DNA of 64,000 nt from an uncultured Prevotellaceae bacterium (GTDB taxonomy: Bacteria > Bacteroidota > Bacteroidia > Bacteroidales > Bacteroidaceae): assembly GCA_902778255.1 (NCBI GenBank), contig CACYXD010000015.1, positions 40,796-104,795 on the forward strand, written 5' to 3'. The translations under genes were made by a program, and so were the position numbers. Shown here one piece after another: positions 25,357 through 33,935 of the stretch. The notes under the pieces were generated by a model, which saw only the letters and a program-made list of their open reading frames with translations, did no database searches and was not told where the DNA came from. Every line of letters begins with the position of its first letter. The stretch's first letter is position 1.

Positions 25357-26451
25357 ATGGAGACTGTCAAGAAGATACTGATAGGTTTGTTGACGGCGGT
25401 CAACGTAGTGGTTGCCTTGTCATTACTGCTTGTAGGCTATTGCGACCGTTTTGATCCGGAAGTTTTTCCTATGCTGGCTTGTCTGGGCATGTTTTTCCCC
25501 TTTGCGCTGGTAGCCAACGTGCTATTTGTGCCTATTTGGGTTTTTGTGAGATGGAAACGCTTGTGGATTCCCTTGGTGGCCCTTTTACTCGCGTATGCAC
25601 CCATACGTACCTTTATCCCAATCAATTTCTGTTTTGAAAGCCAACCGCCTCAAGATGCTATCAAGGTGGTGTCATATAACGTATGTGGTTTTGGCGGCAA
25701 CTATAAATACGAGCAGGCTGTAGATACTGTGGGCGGCTATTTGCAGCGTATCTATGCCGATATCGTGTGCCTGCAGGAGGATCTTGGTGGTAAGGGGGGC
25801 AGTGGCTTTGACAAGATGAAGGAACTCTATCCGTATAATGACACCATCCATTTCTCAAACGATGCCATTTTCAACTCGATAGGCATCCATACCCGTTATC
25901 CCATCATCCGTAAAGAACGTCTGCCTGACGGCTCAAGGACCAATGGCTCCATGGCCTATTATCTGCAAGTAGAGTCGGATACGATACTTGTGATCAACAA
26001 TCACTTGGAGAGCACCCACCTCACGGAAGGTGAGCGCAGTCGTTACCAGGAGATGCTGAAGGGTGAGGTAGAGCGTGACACTGCTGAGGCTGAGATGCTA
26101 AGTATTATGAAGAAACTGGCTGCCCACATGGCCGATCGCGCTGTTCAAGCACGTGCGGTCAACGCCTATATTGAAAGCCATAGCCAGTACCCCATCATTC
26201 TTTGCGGCGACTTCAACGACACGCCAATCTCTTATGCCCGCCACACTGTGGCCACCCACCTCACCGACTGTTTTGTGTCTGCCGGATGTGGTCTTGGCTT
26301 GTCGTTCAACCTGCAGGGATTCAACTTCCGTATCGACCACGTGATGTGCTCTTCCCATTTTGAGCCCATTCGTTGTTTTGTTGACGATGAAATGGACGCT
26401 AGTGACCATTATCCGGTGGTTTGTTGGCTGAAAAAAGCCTCAAATCCATAA
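25357..26451 (+). CDS. Endonuclease/exonuclease/phosphatase (EEP) family membrane protein
   Basis: 364 residues. Two or three N-terminal membrane spans (to about residue 90) then an EEP domain: KVVSYNVCGFGG, DIVCLQED, ILCGDFNDTPISYA and FRIDHVMCS, ending ASDHYPVVCW with the catalytic His. These proteins cleave phosphodiesters in nucleic acids, lipids or cyclic nucleotides; the substrate is not predictable. The start is ATG 25357; a GTG one codon earlier is possible. Probably in one transcript with the rhomboid protease. Confidence 0.87.
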   Translation: METVKKILIGLLTAVNVVVALSLLLVGYCDRFDPEVFPMLACLGMFFPFALVANVLFVPIWVFVRWKRLWIPLVALLLAYAPIRTFIPINFCFESQPPQDAIKVVSYNVCGFGGNYKYEQAVDTVGGYLQRIYADIVCLQEDLGGKGGSGFDKMKELYPYNDTIHFSNDAIFNSIGIHTRYPIIRKERLPDGSRTNGSMAYYLQVESDTILVINNHLESTHLTEGERSRYQEMLKGEVERDTAEAEMLSIMKKLAAHMADRAVQARAVNAYIESHSQYPIILCGDFNDTPISYARHTVATHLTDCFVSAGCGLGLSFNLQGFNFRIDHVMCSSHFEPIRCFVDDEMDASDHYPVVCWLKKASNP

Positions 26452-26500
26452 AAAATATAGGAAAAAGGGCAAAAAATTTTCCAATGTGTAAAAAAATGAC

Positions 26501-26508
26501 TAAATTTG
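26501..26508 (+). promoter_or_regulatory. Promoter -7 box for secDF
   Basis: TAAATTTG, 47 bp before the secDF start. No TTTG box at the usual spacing. Confidence 0.55.
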
Positions 26509-26555
26509 CAGGCTCATTCGCGCATATATATTAATAATAACATAAACAAACAAAA

Positions 26556-29500
26556 ATGCAAAACAAAGGAATTGTAAGATTTATTGCAGTTGCACTCATC
26601 CTTGTATGCTGCTTCTATCTCTCGTTCTCGTTTGTGACTCGCCACTTTGAAAGTAAGGCTGAGGCACTGCGTGCAGAGCTGGGAGACAAAGCTGCCGAGG
26701 AGTATCTGGATTCTATCTCTTCCGAAGACCACCTGTGGCTTTGGCAGTGGAGTCTTGACGAGTGCCGTGAGATGGAAGTAGGCCTGGGTCTTGACCTGAA
26801 GGGCGGTATGAACGTTGTTCTGGAAGTGTCGGTGCCCGACATCGTTGACTTCTTGGCTGGTCACAAGACCGACGAGGGTTATCGTAAGGCATTCGAGGCT
26901 GCTGTGAAGGACGAGGAGAAGAGTCAGTCAGACTTTATCAGCCTCTTCGTAGAGCGCTGGAAGGAGTTTGGTGGCGGTCGTCAGCTCAACACGATCTTTG
27001 CTACACAGCAGATGCGTGACAAGGTGAACACCAAGAGTACTGATGAAGAGGTCATTGCCGCCCTGCAAGCTGAAGTAGATGCCGCTATCGACAATGCCGA
27101 GACGGTGGTTCGTACCCGTGTGGACAAGTTCGGTGTGGCTCAGCCTAACATTCAGAAACTGAGTGGTCAGAGCCGTATCATGGTTGAGATGCCTGGTGCC
27201 AAGAAGGATAAGGATCGTATCCTGAAGCTCCTTTCTGGTAGTGCCGACCTGCAGTTCCACGAGACCTATATGCGTGAAGAGGCTGTGCCTTTCCTGATTC
27301 AGCTGCACTCTGCCTATCTGGCCGACAAGAGCAATGTCGAGGCTGAGGTCAAGGACACCACTGCTGTGGAGACCGAGGTTGTTGAGGCTGCTGAGGCTCA
27401 GAACGACACTGTCAACGCTCTTGACGCTGCTGCTCAGAAAGACCTGGCTGCTGCTGCCGAGACCGCTTCAAGCGAGGAAGGCAGTCTGCTGACCTATCTC
27501 GTGGTCAATGATCCTTATCACACTGAGAGCCTCTGCGACGTAGGTTATGCTCGCGTTACCGATACTGCCGAGGTCAACAAGGTGATCTACTCTGAGATTG
27601 CTCAGAAGATCCTGCCCAAGGAGATGCGCCTGTTCTGGGATGCAAAGATCAGCAAGATTGAGAATCCTGAGACCCATAAGAAGACCAAGGTGCTCCACCT
27701 CTATGCTATCAAGGTCAACGATCCCAATGGCAAGGCTCCTCTGACTGGTGACGTGGTGACCACTGCCAAGGACGACTATAGCAATGAGATTGGTAATGTA
27801 GGTCCTGTGGTATCTATGCAGATGAATAGCGAGGGTACCCGTATCTGGGCTAACCTGACCAAGATGAACGTGGGTCGTGCCATCGCCATCGTCCTCGACG
27901 ACGTGGTCTATAGCGCTCCCCGTGTCAATGGTGAGATTCCTGGTGGTAGCTCACAGATCTCTGGCCGTTTCACTCAGGCCGATACCAAGGACTTGGCTAA
28001 CACCTTGAACTCAGGTAAGATGCCAGCCCCGCTGCGTGTTGCTTCTTACCAGATGGTAGGTCCTTCACTCGGTGCACAGTCAATCCAGCAGGGTGCCATC
28101 TCATTCGTTGTGGCTTTCGTGCTGCTGATGATTGTGATGGTGGTGCTCTACAACTGGATTCCTGGTATGCTGGCCAACATCGCCCTGCTGTTCAACCTGT
28201 TCTTCACACTCGGTATCCTGAGTTCGTTCCAGGCCGCACTGACTATGCCTGGTATCGCAGGTATCGTGCTGACGTTGGGTACTGCTGTGGATGCTAACGT
28301 GCTGATCTACGAACGTACGAAGGAAGAACTTCGCAAGGGTCTGAATATCAAGGAAGCTCTGAACTTGGGTTACTCTAATGCCTTCTCAGCTATCTTCGAC
28401 TCTAACTTGACTTCGTTGATTACTGGTGTTATCCTGTTCACCGTTGGTACAGGTCCTATCCGTGGTTTCGCAACGACGCTGATTATCGGTATCTGCGTAT
28501 CGTTCTTCACCGCTGTGTTCATGACTCGTCTGATTTACGACCGTCAGATGAAGAAAGACAAGTGGCAGAAGCTCACCTTCTGTACACCTGTGTCAAAGAA
28601 CCTGATGCAGGGCACGAAGTTCAACTTCATGGGCTCGTTCAAGGTTTCATACGCTGTTTGGGCTATCGCTGTTGTCGTATTCTGTGTTAGCTTCTTCCTC
28701 CGTGGTGTCAGCAAGAGCATCGACTTCACCGGTGGTCGTAACTACGTGGTAGTACTCGATAAGCAGGTACCCGTTGAGGATGTGCGTGCTGCCTTCGAGG
28801 GCGTGTTTGCTCAGAACGACGAGCAGAGCGCTAACCCCGGAGCTCCCGCCAGCACCACTATTATCGCACTGGGCGATGCCGACAACCGCACTGTTCGTAT
28901 CTCTACCAACTGGGACTACGACGTGAACAGCCCTGTGGTTGACGATGTGATTGAGGACAGCATCTATAGCGTGCTCTATAAGGCTCAGCTCATCAAGGCC
29001 GAGACTAGCAAGGAAGACTTCCGCACACCTCCCGCCAATGAGGAGGATACCTCTAAGGGTACTATCGTCAGCTCTACGAAGGTAGGTCCTTCTGTGGCTA
29101 AGACCATCACCCGCAGTGCTATCATCAGTGTCATCTTGGCTCTGATTGCCATCTTCCTCTACATCCTGCTCCGCTTCCGCAACGTAGCCTTCTCAATCGG
29201 TTCTATCGTTGCACTGGGTCTTGATGCACTGGTTGTTATCGGCTTCTTCTCACTGCTCCATACCTGGGTGCCCATGTCACTCGAGATCGACCAGACCTTC
29301 ATCGGTGCTATCCTGACCGTTATTGGTTACTCTATCAACGATAAGGTGGTGGTATTCGACCGTATCCGTGAGAACATGCAGCTCTATGCTAAGCGCGATC
29401 GCAAGCGTCTGTTCAACGACTCGTTGAACCAGACCTTGGCTCGTACAATCAACACCTCAGTGACCACGTTGATCGTGCTGCTCACTATCTTCTTCCTGGG

Positions 29501-29663
29501 TGGCGACAGCATCCGCTCATTCGCCTTCGCCATGATCCTCGGTGTTGTATTCGGTACCCTGTCTTCTATCTTCATCGCTGCTCCTACTGCTTATCTTACC
29601 ATGAGCCGTAAGGATCGCTATGAGGATCTGACAGCAGCTGCTCCTGCTGAGGCTGAGAAGTAA
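26556..29663 (+). CDS. secDF: Protein translocase subunit SecDF (fusion)
   Basis: Uses the proton gradient to pull secreted proteins through SecYEG. 1035 residues: SecD part to about residue 660 (LGLDLKGGMNVVLEV near 88, then six-span block with LTLGTAVDANVLIYERTKEELRKG) and SecF part from about 690 (SIDFTGGRNYVV, then SINDKVVVFDRIRENM). Fused SecDF is normal in Bacteroidetes. Residues about 260-308 form an Ala/Glu/Val-rich low-complexity insertion in the periplasmic P1 region. A strong terminator follows. Confidence 0.97.
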   Translation: MQNKGIVRFIAVALILVCCFYLSFSFVTRHFESKAEALRAELGDKAAEEYLDSISSEDHLWLWQWSLDECREMEVGLGLDLKGGMNVVLEVSVPDIVDFLAGHKTDEGYRKAFEAAVKDEEKSQSDFISLFVERWKEFGGGRQLNTIFATQQMRDKVNTKSTDEEVIAALQAEVDAAIDNAETVVRTRVDKFGVAQPNIQKLSGQSRIMVEMPGAKKDKDRILKLLSGSADLQFHETYMREEAVPFLIQLHSAYLADKSNVEAEVKDTTAVETEVVEAAEAQNDTVNALDAAAQKDLAAAAETASSEEGSLLTYLVVNDPYHTESLCDVGYARVTDTAEVNKVIYSEIAQKILPKEMRLFWDAKISKIENPETHKKTKVLHLYAIKVNDPNGKAPLTGDVVTTAKDDYSNEIGNVGPVVSMQMNSEGTRIWANLTKMNVGRAIAIVLDDVVYSAPRVNGEIPGGSSQISGRFTQADTKDLANTLNSGKMPAPLRVASYQMVGPSLGAQSIQQGAISFVVAFVLLMIVMVVLYNWIPGMLANIALLFNLFFTLGILSSFQAALTMPGIAGIVLTLGTAVDANVLIYERTKEELRKGLNIKEALNLGYSNAFSAIFDSNLTSLITGVILFTVGTGPIRGFATTLIIGICVSFFTAVFMTRLIYDRQMKKDKWQKLTFCTPVSKNLMQGTKFNFMGSFKVSYAVWAIAVVVFCVSFFLRGVSKSIDFTGGRNYVVVLDKQVPVEDVRAAFEGVFAQNDEQSANPGAPASTTIIALGDADNRTVRISTNWDYDVNSPVVDDVIEDSIYSVLYKAQLIKAETSKEDFRTPPANEEDTSKGTIVSSTKVGPSVAKTITRSAIISVILALIAIFLYILLRFRNVAFSIGSIVALGLDALVVIGFFSLLHTWVPMSLEIDQTFIGAILTVIGYSINDKVVVFDRIRENMQLYAKRDRKRLFNDSLNQTLARTINTSVTTLIVLLTIFFLGGDSIRSFAFAMILGVVFGTLSSIFIAAPTAYLTMSRKDRYEDLTAAAPAEAEK

Positions 29664-29685
29664 GGAATATTATTTCCCCTATTAT

Positions 29686-29725
29686 AATAATGTACGCACA
29701 TACAAGTGCGTACATTATTTTTTGT
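29686..29725 (+). terminator. secDF terminator
   Basis: 14-bp perfect stem (AATAATGTACGCAC at 29686-29699, partner at 29706-29719), 6-nt loop, then TTTTT. It lies 22 bp after the stop codon of secDF. Confidence 0.9.
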
Positions 29726-29777
29726 ATATATAGTAAAACTTTTTCTTTGTTTTACATTCCGTTTTGAATTTATTTCT

Positions 29778-29785
29778 TATCTTTG
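29778..29785 (+). promoter_or_regulatory. Promoter -7 box for the GH30 gene
   Basis: TATCTTTG ending 18 bp before the chosen ATG at 29804. Because the box overlaps the longer possible start (29783), it rules that start out. Confidence 0.62.
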
Positions 29786-29803
29786 CAGCATATAATCATC
29801 GTG

Positions 29804-32278
29804 ATGGATATGAGGAGAAGTCTTTTATTGTTGGTAGCAACCATGGCAACCGCAGTTGCCGGTTGGGCTCAGACCAGTTTCAGCGAGTCTACGACATTAT
29901 ATGTGATGCATAGTAGTGGCAACCATCTGGAGAAAGGTACCGATGATGGCGGATGGATTGAGGCCTCGACCAAAAGCAATCCACAGCAGATGACTTTGAC
30001 TCCCGATGGTCAAGGCTACTACACGATTCAGGTAAAGGACCAGACGGCCTTTCTCTCACAATCGGGTCAGTGGAACACCCAGTTTATCGGCGACTCTTCT
30101 CTGGACGAGGCAAAGTTTTCCATTGAACAAGGCTCGGGCCAGTTTGTGAAACTGCGCTGTAAGGCTAACAGCAGATATCTGGGCACCGACAGCAGCGATG
30201 GTCACCAGAAGGTCTATAGCGATAAGGATGGCTCTGACATGAAGCACCAATGGTATTTCAGTACCAAGGTCAATGCCACCCCACCCACAGATACCCTCTC
30301 TTATCTTATCAACCCGCAATTGGTGCGCCAGCATTTCGACGGTTGGGGCGTATCGCTCTGTTGGTGGGCCGGACAGTGTGGAAAATGGTCGGATACAAAG
30401 ATCAATGAGATTGTGAAGTGGCTTACCAGTCCTACAGGACTTAACTTTTCTCATTTCCGTTATAACATCGGTGGTGGCGATGATCCCGAGAACCGCAACT
30501 GCACCCTCCATCACATGGGCAATGGCAAAGGCTTGCGAGCCGAGATGGAGGGCTTCAAGGACTTCAGCGGTGACGAGTACCATTGGGACCGCGATGCCGC
30601 CCAGCGGAAGATTATGCTGAAGATCAAGGAGTTACGCCCCGATGCCGTGTTCGAGGCTTTCAGCAACTCATGTCCTTACTACATGACCTATAGCGGTTGT
30701 GTCAGTGGCAGCGTCGATGGTGGCTCCGACAATCTCAAGCCAGAGTATTATGAGGAGTTTGCCCACTACCTAGTCGATGTATGCAAGTATTATAAGGATG
30801 AGTATGGCATAGAGTTCAAGACCTTGGAGCCTTTCAATGAATCAGTCACCAGCTTCTGGTATGCCAATGGTGTGCAAGAGGGTTGTCATTTCGACTATCA
30901 GTCGCAGATAGCGTTCATCCGCGTGTTGGAGCCTATTCTGAAAGCCTCGGGACTCAACACCGTCATCTCTGCCTCTGACGAGACTAATATTGGTCTGTCG
31001 GTCGAAGGTTTCAAGCAGTATAAGAGTGCCAACGTACTAAAGTATGTAGGCCAGTGGAACACCCATACCTACTCGGGTTCTAATGCCGACCGTGCCCGAC
31101 TGGCCTTCCTGGCCCATCAGTCGAAGAAAACGCTCTGGATGAGTGAGACAGGATCGGGTGGTAATGGCATTGGCGGCAACCTCAGTATGGCGCAGCGACT
31201 CATTGACGATATGCGCTACATCCAGCCTGAAGCATGGATTGACTGGCAGTATATGGAAGAGGCCAATGACCAGTGGTGCACCATCCGTGGCAGCTTTGCC
31301 GACCAGACCTATGCCAAGGTAAAGAACTACTACGTACGCCAGCAGTGCTCACGTTTTATCAAGCATGGCTATGACATCATCACCTCTCCCTGTTCAAAGT
31401 CACTGGCTGCCGTCAATGCTGCTCGCGACACCTTGGTGCTCGTGGTGGTCAACGAGGGTGCCAGGTCCGTGCATCATATTGACCTCTCGCTCTTTACGGA
31501 TGTGCCCGCTCTCAGTAGCATCAAGGCCTATCGCACATCGGCCAGCGAGAATCTGGCGAGCACGAAGAGTGGTGTAACTCTCTCGGCCAGCACACTCAAG
31601 GTAGTGATGCCTGCCCAGTCTATTATGACGTTTCTCATACCCGCTAAGTGCAAGGAGGTGGGTGAGGAGGACCTGCTGCGCGACGGCTGTGAATACCTCA
31701 TCATACCGCGCCATGAGACGGGGCGTGCCATCTCGGCTACGGATAGCAAGGTGACTATCCAAGACATTGACTATGGTGATGCCCAGCGATGGACACTCTC
31801 GGATCTTGGCGATGGTACCTATGGCCTTAAAAATGCCCTTGGCTTGCGTCTCACGGCTCATCGTAGCAATAACAGCAGTTCTGCGCTCACCGCTCAGAAG
31901 GGTGAGGCTAATGAACAGGATTTTTATATTGACACCGTCGATTTCCCATATTATAAGATATTGGCCAGCAATGGGCGCAGCCACGGTTTTGACTTGACCA
32001 ATGAATCAACGGCTGCTGGCACAGTTGTCAACATTTGGCAATATCAGGACAATAGTGCCACGCCCATCCATCGCCAATGGATGCTCTTCCCGCTCAGTGC
32101 GCCTCAAGAGACCGATGCCATTGACGAGATACCAATGGATAAGGACTTGATGGACACGACGGATGATGAGGCTATCTACGATCTCTCAGGCCGACGTGTC
32201 AACAGCAAGCACCAGTTGCCACGTGGCATCTATATCATCCGCTCTCATGGAAAGAAAGACAGGAAAGTGATGATGTGA
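29804..32278 (+). CDS. Secreted GH30 family glycosidase with C-terminal RICIN-like domain
   Basis: 824 residues. Signal peptide (RRSLLLLVATMATAVAGWAQ). Residues about 25-160 form a beta-rich module with lectin-like repeats; 165-615 form the glycosidase, starting QHFDGWGVSLCWWAG, with FRYNIGGGDDP, acid/base Glu346 in LEPFNES and nucleophile Glu448 in WMSETGSGG. This layout is that of endo-beta-1,6-galactanase-like GH30 enzymes acting on plant arabinogalactan side chains. Residues about 630-770 resemble a ricin-type lectin fold (QRWTLSDLGDGTYGL, NIWQYQDN). The tail (IYDLSGRRVNSKHQLPRGIYI) is the common Prevotella exported-protein C-terminus. The exact linkage cleaved is inferred. Confidence 0.85.
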   Translation: MDMRRSLLLLVATMATAVAGWAQTSFSESTTLYVMHSSGNHLEKGTDDGGWIEASTKSNPQQMTLTPDGQGYYTIQVKDQTAFLSQSGQWNTQFIGDSSLDEAKFSIEQGSGQFVKLRCKANSRYLGTDSSDGHQKVYSDKDGSDMKHQWYFSTKVNATPPTDTLSYLINPQLVRQHFDGWGVSLCWWAGQCGKWSDTKINEIVKWLTSPTGLNFSHFRYNIGGGDDPENRNCTLHHMGNGKGLRAEMEGFKDFSGDEYHWDRDAAQRKIMLKIKELRPDAVFEAFSNSCPYYMTYSGCVSGSVDGGSDNLKPEYYEEFAHYLVDVCKYYKDEYGIEFKTLEPFNESVTSFWYANGVQEGCHFDYQSQIAFIRVLEPILKASGLNTVISASDETNIGLSVEGFKQYKSANVLKYVGQWNTHTYSGSNADRARLAFLAHQSKKTLWMSETGSGGNGIGGNLSMAQRLIDDMRYIQPEAWIDWQYMEEANDQWCTIRGSFADQTYAKVKNYYVRQQCSRFIKHGYDIITSPCSKSLAAVNAARDTLVLVVVNEGARSVHHIDLSLFTDVPALSSIKAYRTSASENLASTKSGVTLSASTLKVVMPAQSIMTFLIPAKCKEVGEEDLLRDGCEYLIIPRHETGRAISATDSKVTIQDIDYGDAQRWTLSDLGDGTYGLKNALGLRLTAHRSNNSSSALTAQKGEANEQDFYIDTVDFPYYKILASNGRSHGFDLTNESTAAGTVVNIWQYQDNSATPIHRQWMLFPLSAPQETDAIDEIPMDKDLMDTTDDEAIYDLSGRRVNSKHQLPRGIYIIRSHGKKDRKVMM

Positions 32279-32345
32279 TCTTTTCACTTATTTCGTACCC
32301 CTGGCTTTAGCCTAAAGTACTCACGTTCGAAAAAACTCAAAAATA

Positions 32346-32377
32346 TTTGGTTTTTTGCTCACTTAATCGTACCTTTG
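32346..32377 (+). promoter_or_regulatory. Promoter of the PurF-like gene
   Basis: TTTG at 32346-32349, 20-nt spacer, TACCTTTG at 32370-32377; start codon 29 bp downstream. Confidence 0.8.
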
Positions 32378-32405
32378 CACCCGAAAATAAAACAGCGATA
32401 ACAAC

Positions 32406-33878
32406 ATGGGCGGATTTTTCGGAACCATCTCTACACGTGACTGCGTAAATGACTTGTTTTACGGCACGGACTACAACTCACATCTTGGTACAAAACGAGC
32501 AGGCCTTGTAACATTCGACAAGGAACGTGGTTTTTCTCGTAGCATCCACTCTCTGGAGCGCGATTATTTCCGCTCGAAGTTCGAAGACGAACTGCATGAG
32601 TTCTCTGGAAATCAGGGACTTGGAGTCATCAGCGACACCGACCCGCAGCCCATCATCATCAACTCCCATCTAGGCCGCTATGCTGTGGTTACCGTTGCAA
32701 AGATCAACAACTTGCGCGAGATAGCCGACGAACTGCTGGCCCAGCGTATGCACCTTAGCGAACAGAGTGCCAACAACCTGAATCAGACAGAGTTGGTGGC
32801 ACTGCTTATTAATATGGGGTCCACCTTCGTTGAGGGTATCAACATGGTGTATCGTAAGATCAAAGGTTCTTGTTCCATGCTCATTCTCACCGAGGATGGC
32901 ATCATTGCTGCCCGCGACTTCCTGGGCCGTACGCCTATCGTTATCGGTAGGAAAGAGACCCATCAGCTGTCACCCATCGGTACCGACGACTGCGTGAAGG
33001 CATACGCCGTATGCAGCGAGACCACTAGTTTCCCTAATCTGGACTATAAGCCCGTGCGCGACTTGGGACCTGGCGAGATTGTTCGCCTCAAGGCCGATGG
33101 CTTCGAGGTGTTGCAGCCCGCTTTCAAGCGCTGCCAGATCTGTTCGTTCCTGTGGGTCTATTACGGATTCCCCGCCTCCAATTACGAAGGTATCAACACC
33201 GAGTATGTTCGTGAGAAGAACGGACGTATGATGGGTGAGAAGGATGACGTGAAGGCCGACCTCGTTTGTGGTATCCCCGATTCGGGTGTTGGTATGGCTT
33301 TGGGCTATGCCGAAGGTTCTGGTATTCCCTATAAGCGTGCCGTCCTAAAATACACCCCCACTTGGCCCCGTTCGTTTACCCCTGGCAATCAGAGTCGTCG
33401 TGACCTCGTGGCCAAGATGAAGCTGATTCCTAATGCTGCTCTTTTGAAGGATCAGCGCGTGGTGTTCTGCGACGACAGTATCGTGCGTGGCACGCAATTG
33501 CGCGACAATGCCCGTGAGTTTGTACAGAACGGAGCCAAAGAGGTTCACGTACGTATATCCTGTCCGCCACTGGTCTATGGCTGTCCCTTCATCGGTTTTA
33601 CCAGCAGCAAGAGTGACCTGGAGCTGATAACCCGTCGTATCATCCGCGACTTTGAGGGCGATGACAAGGCCAACCTTGATAAATACTCTCAGACCGACTC
33701 ACCCGAATATAAGCGTATGGTTGATGAGATAGCCCGTCGTTTGGGTCTTACCTCATTGAAGTTCGCTCATCTCGAGGATCTTATCGAGTCTATCGGCCTG
33801 CCCAAGAGCCACGTCTGCACCCACTGCTTCGATGGCAGCAGCTACGACCAGCAGGGCGATGGTGAGTTCTTTGGATAA
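32406..33878 (+). CDS. Amidophosphoribosyltransferase-like protein lacking the N-terminal Cys
   Basis: 490 residues with the two-domain plan of PurF, which starts purine synthesis by making phosphoribosylamine from PRPP and glutamine. The phosphoribosyltransferase half has the PRPP loop VVFCDDSIVRGTQLRDNA, GIPDSGVGMALGYAEGSGIPY and TPTWPRSF. The glutaminase half keeps the Ntn-like outline (SHLGTKRAG, RDFLGRTPIVIG), but the protein begins MGGFFGT: the Cys that follows the initiator Met in PurF and acts as nucleophile is Gly. It may use ammonia or another donor, or be regulatory. Cys pairs (CQICSF, CTHCF) could bind a metal cluster. No other pur genes are close. Confidence 0.85.
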   Translation: MGGFFGTISTRDCVNDLFYGTDYNSHLGTKRAGLVTFDKERGFSRSIHSLERDYFRSKFEDELHEFSGNQGLGVISDTDPQPIIINSHLGRYAVVTVAKINNLREIADELLAQRMHLSEQSANNLNQTELVALLINMGSTFVEGINMVYRKIKGSCSMLILTEDGIIAARDFLGRTPIVIGRKETHQLSPIGTDDCVKAYAVCSETTSFPNLDYKPVRDLGPGEIVRLKADGFEVLQPAFKRCQICSFLWVYYGFPASNYEGINTEYVREKNGRMMGEKDDVKADLVCGIPDSGVGMALGYAEGSGIPYKRAVLKYTPTWPRSFTPGNQSRRDLVAKMKLIPNAALLKDQRVVFCDDSIVRGTQLRDNAREFVQNGAKEVHVRISCPPLVYGCPFIGFTSSKSDLELITRRIIRDFEGDDKANLDKYSQTDSPEYKRMVDEIARRLGLTSLKFAHLEDLIESIGLPKSHVCTHCFDGSSYDQQGDGEFFG

Positions 33879-33898
33879 ATATAGCTTAAAGAAAGTAT

Positions 33899-33935
33899 AA
33901 AGAAAGCGGTGGAGATTCCACCGCTTTCTTTATTT
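33899..33935. terminator. Bidirectional terminator between the PurF-like gene and dsbD
   Basis: Stem AAGAAAGCGGTGGA (33900-33913) against TCCACCGCTTTCTT (33917-33930), 3-nt loop, T-rich to the right and A-rich to the left. It overlaps the dsbD stop codon (33930-33932). Confidence 0.87.
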
